Part shown: positions 1 through 9,785 of the stretch, piece after piece
How the letters are laid out: each line of letters opens with the position of its first letter
Position numbering within the stretch: the first letter of the stretch is position 1
Origin: Castor canadensis
Lineage: Eukaryota; Chordata; Mammalia; Rodentia; Castoridae
Assembly: GCF_047511655.1 (NCBI RefSeq)
Contig: NC_133387.1
Location: 46,592,353-46,656,352 of the forward strand
Length of the DNA stretch: 64,000 nt
Direction of reading: 5' to 3'
The notes under the pieces: generated by a model
Databases searched by the model: none
What the model saw: the letters and a program-made list of their open reading frames with translations, nothing else
What the model was told of the DNA's origin: nothing
Made by a program: the position numbers and the translations under genes

Positions 1-420
1 ATGTAGAAAGATATAACAGACAAAAGTGGGACTAAATGTCAGAATTAAAATATGATGACAGAATGAGAACAAACATACACAGAATCGAAGTGCTATAGAC
101 TCTCCACTGAAAAGACTTTTAGATTGAATTACAAATTCAGCGAAATGCTAAACACAAAAGCTATTTCTCAGAATGGATGAAGGGAAAAAGATACATACAT
201 TGTAGCATGAAAATGCAAATGCAAGACTATGTGAGGGTTATGATGTTAGACAAGGTTAAATTCACAGCATAGAAGCATTAAATAAAACAAAGAAGGTGTT
301 GAATAATGATAAATGCCATAATTCACAAGAAGGCACAACAGTCACGAATAGTTATCTGCTTAATTATGTAGCATAAAGATTCCTAAGGGAAAACTTTAAT
401 GTATAAAAAGATTAACGGGG
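1..420. other. AT-rich unassigned sequence
   Basis: No ORF of note and no repeat that I can name. It is A-rich on the plus strand, with short degenerate adenine runs. It may include decayed L1 sequence, but I cannot support a family. Confidence 0.4.
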
Positions 421-422
421 TC

Positions 423-528
423 TGAAGATGTAGCTCAGTGGAGCAGCCTTACCTACCATGCCCAAGGTTCCGGGTTCAATCCCAGAACTGCAAATGAAAA
501 ACAAAACAAACAAACAACAACAGCAAAA
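423..528 (+). repeat. Diverged ID-like (tRNA-derived) SINE
   Basis: An A-box-like tagctcagtgg (431-441) is followed by a B-box-like ggttcaatccc (473-483) and an A-rich tail of aac/aaac units. Internal pol III boxes plus an A-rich tail are the signature of ID/BC1-type SINEs. It diverges strongly from the other ID copies here, so it is probably an older subfamily. The lack of acceptor-stem pairing and the A-tail argue against a real tRNA gene. Confidence 0.75.
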
Positions 529-916
529 CATGTAGAGGGTTATAAGGAATAACTATTTGGCTACTAAAGTCTCAGTACATTTCAAAATAGTAAGTTTTGT
601 TTTATTTTTTTATCCACAGTGAAATAAGACTGGGGTGAATTCAAGTATGATATATTTGATACATTGTAAAAACCTCTATAAATACTACAATGAACTCCCA
701 CCTAGCACACTGATAAAAAAAAAAAAAGACTAGTCATAAATGCCTATTTTGTAAAAATAAAGAAAACTTGGGACCTGAAAAAAATTTTATTCTCTTTTAA
801 AAGAAATAAAAAATGCTAAAACAACACATCCTGAAGTCTATGGGAGACCAAAAAAGGTGATAAGAGGAAAATCAAACTTCAAAAACAAAAAACCCCTCAG
901 AAAGGAAGGAATAGTC

Positions 917-1011
917 TGGGGCTGTGGCCCTAATGGCAGAGCACCTGCTTAGGAAGTGCTAAGGCCTTAGTACAAACTCCAGTACCGCCAAACAACAACA
1001 ACAACAAAAAA
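917..1011 (+). repeat. ID-like SINE
   Basis: It carries the core shared with other copies here (agcacctgctta near 939, aaactccagtaccgc near 974), followed by a (caa)n/A tail. The first half is mutated (ggctgtggccctaatggcag), which suggests an aged copy. Confidence 0.75.
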
Positions 1012-1180
1012 GGGTGGGGAAGGAATTAAAACCAACTAAATTCACTCAAAATAAGAAATTGTGGTTACTAATTAAATAAATCTAACAAGCTCAGAATTAA
1101 GAAACTAAATAAAATATGAAATTTCTCAATAGCTACAACAAGAAGAGTGAATTTAACTAATTCAAGAAATTGTCCCTTTA

Positions 1181-1270
1181 GCCTTGGTGGAGTGGCTCAA
1201 GTGGTCGAGTGCCTGCTTAGTAAGTTTGAGGTCCTGAGTTCAAACCCAAGTACCACTTATGAAAAAAAGA
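1181..1270 (+). repeat. ID-like SINE
   Basis: Starts ggtggagtggctcaagtgg and continues through gcctgcttag to ttcaaacccaagtacc, ending in a short A-rich tail. The family core is complete but carries several substitutions. Confidence 0.8.
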
Positions 1271-1566
1271 AATTGTCACTTTAAAAATTAGTCAGATGGA
1301 TAACTCATTAACATAATCATATAGCTGAAAAACAAAAAGGAACCTAAAAAAATCATTACAAACAATAAGTAAAATGACATTAGTACAAAAAATAACTTAT
1401 TTTGTTAGGTATAAGTGGAACTTATTTTAAAATGTAAAGAAATAAAGTAGTATTAATTATAGAAGCAGAATGATAAAATATAATAGGAATAAATCTAAGA
1501 AAATGTTCAAGATGTAGGTAAAAGTACTTTAGAAGAACACAGAGGGACAAAACAAGAATTGAGTGA

Positions 1567-1669
1567 GGGGCTGGTGGAGTGGCTCAAGTAGTAAAGCACC
1601 TGCTTAGCAAGTGTGAAGTCCTGAGGTCAAACTCCAGTGCCACACACAAAAAAAAAATTTAAAAAAAAA
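1567..1669 (+). repeat. ID-like SINE with target-site duplication
   Basis: Begins ggggctggtggagtggctca, contains the gcacctgcttagcaagtg core and ends in a long, interrupted poly(A). A 10-bp direct repeat aagaattgag flanks it (1554-1563 and 1670-1679), which fits L1-mediated target-primed insertion. Tail length and the intact duplication suggest a fairly recent copy. Confidence 0.85.
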
Positions 1670-2328
1670 AAGAATTGAGCAAAAAAGAATTCTTGGATAA
1701 CACTCAATATTTTAAAGTCAGCAAATCTCCCTGTATTAATCTATACATTATTATCCCAATGAAATTAATACACGAATAATTTTTAGAATGGGCACTAATT
1801 TAGGAATACATAATTTATGAGGTGGGATTAGTTCTACATGGTACTAAAATATAACACAACATTAATTTAAATGTTTTTCTGGTACATAAAAACAACATAA
1901 TAGAACAAATGAAGAGTTGAGATGTACACCAAAATCTCCATGACAATGTGCCTTATTTTGCAAATTCATGCCAAAAAGAAATTAAAAAACAATATTTATC
2001 CAATAACTAGTGATGAACAATTGCCTTGCCTTCTGGAAAATATTAAATTAATTCCAACCCCAGTTCTTATGTTAGGACGAAATCCAATGGAATCAGAGAT
2101 TTAAACATTATAAAAATCAATTCTAAATATAGTAAAATAAATTATGCAAGACTCTTAAAGTGAATCTTGGAGAGTGAGAAGCTTTTCTAAACATGTCACA
2201 AAACTTAAAAGCCATAAAAGGGGATGGTGTCATATACACACACAAAAAGGTGATGTGTCTACATAAAAATTAAACATTTTCCGGATAATAGAATAGTATA
2301 ACTAAAGTCAGTGACAAAGTAGAAAGGA

Positions 2329-2424
2329 GGGCTGGTGGAGTGGCTCAAGTGATAGAGCGCCTGCCTAGCAAAGCCTAGCAAGTGGGAGGCCCTGAGTTCA
2401 AGCCCCAGTACTGCAAAAAAACAA
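2329..2424 (+). repeat. ID-like SINE, near-consensus, with small internal duplication
   Basis: Contains gctggtggagtggctcaag, gagcgcctgcctagcaa and ttcaagccccagtactgc, then an A-rich tail. An extra copy of about 10 bp (agcaaagcctagcaag, near 2368-2383) lengthens the anticodon-stem-like region. Both pol III boxes are recognisable. Confidence 0.85.
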
Positions 2425-2910
2425 GGAAAAAGAATAAAAAACAATGTGTAGTAAAGGAATATCACTCTTAATATATTAAGAGTCCTTAGAACTCAATTAC
2501 AAAAAGTAATTTTAAAACCAATAGGAAAATAAGGAAGAGGACATAGTAGGTAGTTTATAGAAAAGTAAGTTCAAACAACTTTTAATGAATTGAAGTTGAA
2601 TGAGATGAAATGAATACATTTTCATCCTAGTTGGTCTTTAAAGAAATGTTTGTTAAAATAACAACAAAATATAACTTAAATCTGTAGATTTGGATCTACT
2701 GAAATATGTTTGCATGTATGATTGTTTCTAATTCTAGCTTGGTGGTGAACCATCTCAAGATGTTAAGGTAATTTCCTCTACCGAGGGCAACCAGGAGACG
2801 AGATTGAGATGACCATGAACTTTTCATTACACACACTAGATTGTATAATTTTTTAAACCATGTCTGTACTAATTTCATAGGATAAAATAATTATTCAAAA
2901 ATACAAAGTG
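2425..2910. other. Unassigned AT-rich sequence
   Basis: No coding signal and no repeat family that I can name with confidence. Confidence 0.35.
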
Positions 2911-3105
2911 AAGCTGGGTGCTTGTAGCTCACGCCTGTAATCCTAGCTACTCAAGAGGCAGAGATCAGGAGGGTCATGGGTCAAAGCCAGCCTGGGCAAA
3001 TAATTCATGAGACCCTATATCAAAAAACCCTTCACAAAAATAAGGCTGGTGGAGTGGCTCAAGGTAAAGGCCTTAAGTTCAAGCCCCAGTACCGCAAGGA
3101 AAAAA
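2911..3105 (+). repeat. B1+ID composite SINE (B1-dID-like)
   Basis: The left part is 7SL/B1-like: gctgggtgcttgtagctcac, gcctgtaatcctagctactc and a gccagcctggg block. A linker ending atcaaaaaacccttcaca follows, then a shortened ID part that starts ggctggtggagtggctcaag and lacks the gcgcctgcctagcaagtg middle segment. The layout matches the dimeric B1-dID SINEs known from several rodent families, including beavers. The family name is from memory. Confidence 0.8.
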
Positions 3106-3347
3106 GTAAAAATGAAGTGAAGCCAGAAAAATTAAGTAAGTCAATTAATGTCACACAGGTAATAAATAGCCTATGTTTCATCAGAACCAAGGGATATGCT
3201 CTGAACAAAAATACATGGATATATTGTTGACATTATTCACATTATAATTTCTAAACCTTTGGTCAATGAATCCAACATGAATGGACTTGAGTAAGGTCCA
3301 TGTGAACACTTCTTGAAAGATTGGTATTTTTACTTTGTAATTTTGGG

Positions 3348-3436
3348 TTTTTTTTTTTCCTCAGGGCTGGGGATCAAACCTAATACCTCATTCAAGTTAG
3401 CCAAATATTCAATCACTGAACTACATCCTCAGCCCT
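3348..3436 (-). repeat. ID-like SINE, minus strand
   Basis: A poly(T) run (3348-3358) is followed by cagggctggggatcaaacc and ends at tacatcctcagccc. Reversed, this gives an ID-type head (gggctgaggatgtagttcag) and B-box region with a poly(A) tail. The copy is diverged. Confidence 0.75.
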
Positions 3437-4081
3437 GCTTTCATTTTTTATTTTACTAACAGAGACAGAGTGCAACCTGCGACGCCTTAATTTTTAACAA
3501 GCATCTTAAAGAATAGGTTTTTAAAAACAAAAGCATTTGAAACCATTTTAAAGCTTTTCTTCATTCATAAAATAAGATTTTATGTGAATAAGTATGTGTA
3601 ATCATTACTCCAGTCTTAAAATATTAAAGTACAAAACCTAGACTGAGAATGAAAATATATCTTGATATCCTATTAGGCTGCAGTGAACTGAGGAATCAAG
3701 GAGTCTGTCTCTGGAACATTACAGAGTCCCTCGATAGGAGTGAACCAAGCAAATTTACTCTTCTCTTCTTTGCTTTCTTTCTTCTTCTTCCCTTTTTAAA
3801 TCACAGAATCCACTTACCAAAATTGGAACCTAACAGAGCACTGACCTTTAGACTATAATGGCTTCTTCAGGGCCATTACAACTTTCAGGGCAAATCCCTT
3901 CAAATCTTTCAGCCTACAAGTAAAGGTTGCAATGTTTTATAGCACAAAGTACCAACTCGACTTGAACATTCATGTTTCCCACTGAAAGCCAAAACCATTA
4001 CTACATTGGGGACTTTGTAGTGTATGATATTCTTAAAATCAAATTTATCTTTAAGTATAAAAGGGGGATTTTAATAAAGTA

Positions 4082-4099
4082 TACTATCCTAGGATAGTA
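4082..4099. repeat. Perfect 18-bp palindrome
   Basis: tactatcctaggatagta is its own reverse complement with no spacer. No function is assigned. Roughly one such palindrome per several such windows is expected by chance, so it is only modestly notable. Confidence 0.9.
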
Positions 4100-4812
4100 G
4101 GTTTGGCTGAAACCCAAAAGGCCACCAAATAAAGCTTTCTACACTGATTAGGATTCCTGGATTGTTTTCTAGCTGAATTTGAAGGAAGAGAGAACTAGGT
4201 TTTGTTTGCATCAAAATTTAAAGTAAATGTCTAAGAAGTGATATTGTCTTTTATCTTTTCCTTTTTGCTCTTAACTTCTAATGCCCAAGTCAATAAACAT
4301 TTATCAGTTATGCTTTAAGTTTAAATGCAATATCGACTTATAATTTGGAAAACAAACATGAATAAGGATGAAAAATAAAATCATCACATAAATTTCAGTG
4401 TTTGTCCCATCAGTATGTATTATGATTAGGTTATTCTACAAGTCTTATAAATGCCTAATAGTGGTGGCTTCAGAAGAATGCAAAGTTTTTCTCTGTCCTG
4501 TTCAATCCAGTCAGAATTTCAGGGCTAGATAGCAGCTCTGTTCCATAAAGTCCTCAGGAAATGAGGTCTCTTCCATCTCTGGTACCTCTGTGCTCAGCTC
4601 CATTCCCAGAGTCACTAAAGATCTGAGGTAGAATCTCCACTCATCACACTCATTCTAGCCAGCAGGATCAAGAAAGGGGAAAGAAATGGGCCTGGCTCTT
4701 TCTTTTTAAAGTATTTCTAAAATTAGACATGACACTTTCGCTTACTTGGTATTTCCCAGAACATAGTCACATGACTATCCATTCTTTCGCAAGGAGGGCT
4801 GGGAAATAGAAT

Positions 4813-4841
4813 CTTTTTATTTTATTTTATTTTATTTTTTT
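4813..4841. repeat. (TTTTA)n simple repeat
   Basis: About five TTTTA units after aatc, ending in a T run. It could be the residue of a minus-strand retroposon tail, but nothing recognisable is attached. Confidence 0.8.
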
Positions 4842-5989
4842 GAATGACCTGGCAAATGAAAAGCCTATGCTGTTTTCTACTTGTTAAATTCCATTGCTTC
4901 TTTTAATGGTGCCCATTCTTGTACTATCACTAGGGGAGGTCAATTTTGAAACATTATCTTTGTTCTGTCTTGAATTGTAAAATCACAAGATGAAAATTGG
5001 CTTTAAGATAAAACTTAGAAATAATGGGGGAATTTTTAGAATAATGTAAGCCAACAAAATTGACTCAAAATTAAATAGAAAATAATAGATACTAAAATCT
5101 TTATCATTGCCTGTCACAAACTTTCTTATACTCAAATAAAGACATTCAGTACAAATGGGTAATTTTACCAAGTTCTCAGATTTTTAAATAACCTTTTTAA
5201 AAATTATGAACCATCTCAGAGAGTCAAAAAAGAGAAAAGTTACTCATTTATTTTATAAGACTTATAAAACCTCTTCACCAGAGCTTGTTAAGGAGACTAT
5301 AACAAAATAAAATCAGAGTTGAAAAGCAGTTATGAATTTAGCTAAAGCTTTTGAAGTATCAGAAAAATGTAAGATTTTTACTGGATTTATATTGACTTTA
5401 TGGATTAATCTGGGTGGGTTCCTATTTATTTATAAAAGGTAGGTACTGGCAGTTTAGAATTCAGTTTTAAGATTTTTCTCATTTCTCTTTTTCTTCTCAG
5501 CTGTTTTGAAAACTAGCCATTTCATGTCTATTCATGTACTGGACACTCTTATTAACACACTACATAACAGACCTAACCTTAATGAATATATCTATCCTTT
5601 TTCCTAACAGTACAAAAACTTAATCTATGATCACCCCCTCTAGTATTTTAAATTATAACTAGCAAGGTTTTTAAGTTTTTCTTCCGTAAGTTAGACATAT
5701 TTATTTGATTAGTTTTCTAAGCATATTTAATAACAAACATTCCTTATGGTATTTGGACCCTAGACCTTTCTAATTTTGAATCATTTTCTTTCTACTTGAG
5801 ATATTCTTTGGATTTTCCTTTATAATAATTGTGTGTTCTCTTGAGGATTGGTGATGTTTTCTTAATTTCTTCATGTTATTGAAAGACATTTTTGTTGGGT
5901 CCACAATTTTAAGTTGACTGTTAATTCTTTCAGCACATTTAAGATACTATTCCATTCTATTGTGCTTCCACAATTGTTATCAAAAAGTT

Positions 5990-6176
5990 GCCAAGTGCTG
6001 GTAGCTCACACCTGTAATGTGTGATCCTTAGGAGGATCATGGTTGGAAACCAGCCCAGGCAAAGAGTTTGTGAGACCCTATCTCAAAAAAACCCATCACA
6101 AAAAAGTTCAGATGGAGTGACTCAAGGTGTAGGCCCTGAGTTCAAACCCCAGAACTAAAGAAAAAAAAAAAAAAAA
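5990..6176 (+). repeat. B1+ID composite SINE (B1-dID-like)
   Basis: The B1-like left half runs from gccaagtgctggtagctcac to gagaccctatctcaaaaaaa, with a shortened middle. The linker cccatcacaaaaaa leads into a shortened ID half (gtgactcaaggtgtaggccc, then ttcaaaccccag) and a poly(A) of about 16. The ID half lacks the same internal segment as the copy at 2911-3105, so the deletion is a family trait rather than a private event. Confidence 0.8.
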
Positions 6177-6652
6177 CCTTAGCCTAAGTGCTATTTTTGT
6201 ATGTGATCTGCTTCCCAGGTGTTTTCATATTTTATGTATTTTTTAATGTATTTTGAAGGTAATATACAGTGGATCTAAGTGTAGCTATAATTTTATTTTT
6301 CATAGCTGGGATTTATTGACTTCTTGCATCTAATAATTGTTTTCTCATATTGTAATGAGCCCTCTGTATCTATAAGTTCAAGCTACCATAGACTGAAAAT
6401 ATAAAAGAATTGTATCTGTACTGACCATGTACAGACTTGTAATCTTGCTATTTTTCTCTAAACATTATACTGTGATAGTTATTTTCTTGGCACTTACATT
6501 ATAATGGACACAGGTTGAGTGCCCATCTAATTTGCAATTGGAAATGCTCAAATCCCAAATTTTTGAGTACCAACATTAGTATGTCTTGCATTTTGAAGCA
6601 TTTTGGATTTTGGTATTTTGGATTAGGAATACTCAACTGATAAAGTCTATTC

Positions 6653-6716
6653 AAAAAAGAAGGGAGGAAGGAAGGGAAGGAGGGAGGAGGGAAGGAAAGA
6701 AAAGAAAGGAAAGAAA
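6653..6716. repeat. GA-rich low-complexity tract
   Basis: A purine-only stretch on the plus strand built of ggaa, gaag and gaaa units. It lies about 30 bp before the 3' end of the minus-strand L1 but is not part of the L1 3' UTR seen in the other copies. Confidence 0.85.
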
Positions 6717-7023
6717 TTCTAAATCTGAAGCACTTCAAGTCTCACAAAGTTTTTTTTAATTTTTATTTCATTCATATGTGCATAGAATGTTTGGGTCATT
6801 TCTCCCCCCTGACCCCACCACCTCCCTTACCACCCACTCCGCCCCCTCCCACTTCCCCAACCCCCTCAATACCCAGCAGAAACTATTTTGCCCTTATTTC
6901 TAATTTTGTTGTAGAGAGAGTATAAGCAATAATAGGAAGGGACAAGGGGTTTTGCTGGTTGAGATAAGGATAGCTATACAGGGCATTGACTCACATTGAT
7001 TTCCTGTGCGTGTGTGTTAACTT

Positions 7024-7040
7024 CTAGGTTAATTCTTTTT
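7024..7040. repeat. Left copy of 17-bp duplication around ORF2 fragment
   Basis: ctaggttaattcttttt, identical to 7967-7983. The uninterrupted sequence occurs once in the 3' UTR of the plus-strand L1 (near 13805-13823, opposite strand), which confirms that this is a duplicated target. Confidence 0.92.
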
Positions 7041-7966
7041 CAGCAATCAAGAGTCTCCCCAAAAAGAAAAGTCCAGGACCTGATGGATTCTCTGCTGAAT
7101 TCTATCAGACCTTTAAAGAAGAACTGATACCAACCCTCCTTAAACTGTTCCATGAAATAGAAAGGGAAGGAAAACTGCCAAACACATTTTATGAAGCCAG
7201 TATTACACTTATCCCAAAACCAGGCAAAGACACCTCCAAAAAGGAGAACTATAGGCCAATCTCCTTAATGAACATTGATGCAAAAATCCTCAACAAAATA
7301 ATGGCAAATCGAATTCAGCAACACATCAAAAAGATTATTCACCACGACCAGGTAGGCTTCATCCCAGGGATGCAGGGGTGGTTCAACATACGAAAATCAA
7401 TAAACGTAATAAACCACATTAACAGAAGCAAAGACAAAAACCACTTGATCATCTCAATAGATGCAGAAAAAGCCTTTGATAAGATCCAACATCATTTCAT
7501 GATAAAAGCTCTAAGAAAACTAGGAATAGAAGGAAAGTTCCTCAACATTATAAAAGCTATATATGACAAATCTACAGCCAGCATTATACTTAACGGAGAA
7601 AAATTAAAGCCATTCCCTCTAAAATCAGGAACCAGACAAGGATGCCCACTATCTCCACTCCTATTCAACATAGTACTGGAATTCCTAGCCAGAGCAATTA
7701 GGCAAGAAGAAGGAATAAAAGGAATACAAACAGGTAAAGAAACTGTCAAAATATCCCTATTTGCAGACGACATGATCCTATACCTTAAAGACCCAAAAAA
7801 CTCTAATCAGAAGCTTCTAGACATCATCAATAGCTATAGCAAAGTAGCAGGATATAAAATCAACATAGAAAAATCATTAGCATTTCTATACACTAACAAT
7901 GAGCAAACGGAAAAAGAATGTATGAAAACAATTCCATTTACAATAGCCTCAAAAAAAATCAAATAC
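7041..7966 (+). mobile_element. Internal L1 ORF2 fragment (reverse-transcriptase part) inserted in the 3' UTR of the minus-strand L1
   Basis: The segment is collinear and equal in length (926 bp) with 11163-12088 of the plus-strand L1, with about a dozen substitutions and no indel seen by eye. It is open from 7043 to the stop at 7973-7975 (about 310 codons) and covers RT fingers and palm, including the FADD catalytic motif. It has no L1 5' or 3' end and no poly(A). A 17-bp duplication of host L1 sequence flanks it (7024-7040 and 7967-7983), and its 3' end overlaps the duplication at ctaggt, a sequence also present at that point in ORF2. This fits internally primed insertion or repair-coupled capture of L1 RNA or cDNA. 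Confidence 0.88.
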
Positions 7967-7983
7967 CTAGGTTAATTCTTTTT
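7967..7983. repeat. Right copy of 17-bp duplication around ORF2 fragment
   Basis: Identical to 7024-7040. Its first bases (ctaggt) also continue the ORF2 reading of the insert, so the exact junction is ambiguous over the microhomology. Confidence 0.92.
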
Positions 7984-8187
7984 GATCTAACCTTTTCTCT
8001 AGTTCCTGGTCTCCTTTTCCTATTGGCCTCTGTTGCTTTTAAGGTATCTGCTTTAGTTTCTCTGTGTTAAGGGCAACAAATGCTAGCTAATTTTTTAGGT
8101 GTCTTACCTATCCTCACCCCTCCCTGGTGTGCTCTCACTTTTATCATGTGCTCAAAGTCCACTCCCATTGTTGTGTTTGCCCTTGAT

Positions 8188-9664
8188 CTAATGTTCACAT
8201 ATGAGGGAGAACATATGATTTTTGGTCTTTTGGGCCAGGCTAACCTGACCCAGAATGATGTTCTCCAATTCCATCCATTTACCAGCGAATGATAACATTT
8301 CGTTCTTCTTCGTGGCTGCATAAAATTCCATTGTGTATAGATACCACATTTTCTTAATCCATTCATCAGTGGAGGAGCATCTTGGCTGTTTCCATAACTT
8401 GGCTATTGTGAATAGTGCCACAATAAACATGGGTGTGCAGGTGCCTCTGGAGTCATCTGTGTCACAGTCTTTTGGGTATATCCCCAAGAGTGGTATTGCT
8501 GGATCAAATGGTAGATCAATGTCTAGCTTTTTAAGTAGCCTCCAAATTTTTTTCCAGAGTGGTTGTACTAGTTTACATTCCCACCAACAGTGTAAGAGGG
8601 TTCCTTTTTCCCTGCATCCTCGCCAACACCTGTTGTTGGTGGTGTTGCTGATGATGGCTATTCTAACAGAGGTGACGTGGAATCTTAGTGTGGTTTTAAT
8701 TTGCATTTCCTTTATTGCTAAAGATGGTGAGCATTTTTTCATGTGTTTTCTGGCCATTTGAATTTCTTCTTTTGAGAAAGTTCTGTTTAGTTCACATGCC
8801 CATTTCTTTATTGGTTCATTAGTTTTGGGAGAATTTAGTTTTTTAAGTTCCCTATATATTCTGGTTATCAGTCCTTTGTCTGATGTGTAGCTGGCAAATA
8901 TTTTCTCCCACTCTGTGGGTGTTCTCCTCAGTTTAGAGACCATTTTTTTTGATGAACAGAAGCTTTTTAGTTTTATGAGGTCCCATTTATCTATGCTATC
9001 TCTTAGTTGCTGTGCTGCTGGGGTTTCATTGAGAAAGTTCTTATTTATACCTACTAACTCCAGAGTATTTCCTGGTCTTTCCTGTATCAACTTTAGAGTT
9101 TGGGGTCTGTTATTAAGATCCTTGATCCATTCTGAGTTAATATTGGTATAGGGTGATATACATGGATCTAGTTTCAGTTTTTTGGAGACTGCTAACCAGT
9201 TTTCCCAGCAGTTTTTGTTGAAGAGGCTGCTATTTCTCCATTGTATATTTTTAGCTCCTTTTCAAAGACAAGTTGGTTATAGTTGTGTGGCTTCATATCT
9301 GGGTCCTCTATTCTGTTCCAGTGGTCTTCATGTCTGTTTTTGTGCCAGTACCATGCTGTTTTTATTGTTATTGCTTTGTAATATAGTTTGAAGTCAGGTA
9401 TTGTGATACCTCCTGCGTTGTTCTTTTGACTGAGTATTGCCTTGCTATTCGTGGCCTCTTGTGTTTCCATATAAATTTCACGGTAGATTTTTCAATCTCT
9501 TTAATGAATGTCATTGGAATTTTGATGGGAATTGCATTAAACATGTAGATTACTTTTAGGATTATTGACATTTTTACTATGTTGATTCTACCAATCCATG
9601 AGCATGGGAGATCTCTCAACTTTCTATAGTCTTCATCAATCTCTTTCTTGAGAAGTGTATAGTT
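8188..9664 (-). pseudogene. L1 ORF2 C-terminal part of the minus-strand L1
   Basis: The 3' part of the host ORF2, separated from its 5' part (14133-16315) by the plus-strand L1. The last 300 codons are open (9090 to the stop at 8188). They include the C-terminal Cys/His cluster (spacing C-x3-C-x7-H-x4-C, near 8605-8660) thought to bind nucleic acid in L1 ORF2p. Frame breaks occur farther upstream, near 9190 and 9370-9470. Relative to the plus-strand copy it has a few extra residues in the segment following the GIYPKDC motif. ORF2p normally supplies endonuclease and reverse transcriptase for target-primed reverse transcription; this copy cannot encode a full protein. Confidence 0.9.
9651..9664. 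repeat. Left target-site duplication of the plus-strand L1
   Basis: agaagtgtatagtt, repeated at 14119-14132. It lies within the host ORF2, where the other copies have this sequence once. Confidence 0.93.
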
Positions 9665-9735
9665 CCCAACATAACCATGAAAAGGCAGGCAGCACCAAAC
9701 CACAGGATAAGAAAAAGCAAGACAGTAGAGAGTAA
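9665..9735 (+). pseudogene. C-terminal tail of L1 ORF1
   Basis: The last 22 or so codons of ORF1 up to the TAA at 9733-9735, matching the end of the intact ORF1 at 16366-17565 (shared HNHEK and KPQ residues). The rest was lost to 5' truncation. Confidence 0.85.
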
Positions 9736-9785
9736 CATCAAGTTAGGTACACACAATCAAACCTTCAAACAACTAAGATAACTAA

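Larger units (their letters stand above)
3437..5989. other. Unassigned AT-rich intergenic sequence
   Basis: About 2.5 kb with no supported exon; all open frames are short. It contains an 18-bp palindrome (4082-4099) and a (TTTTA)n stretch (4813-4841). Some segments may be decayed L1, but I cannot place them. Confidence 0.4.

Noticed and set aside
423..528. Possible tRNA gene
   Set aside because: Has pol III box-like motifs but no acceptor-stem pairing and an A-rich tail; it is an ID-type SINE.
6750..9664. Twin-priming 5' inversion of a single L1 (minus-strand part followed by plus-strand part at 9665)
   Set aside because: The minus-strand element resumes at 14133 and a 14-bp duplication flanks 9665-14118, so insertion of one L1 into another explains the structure better.
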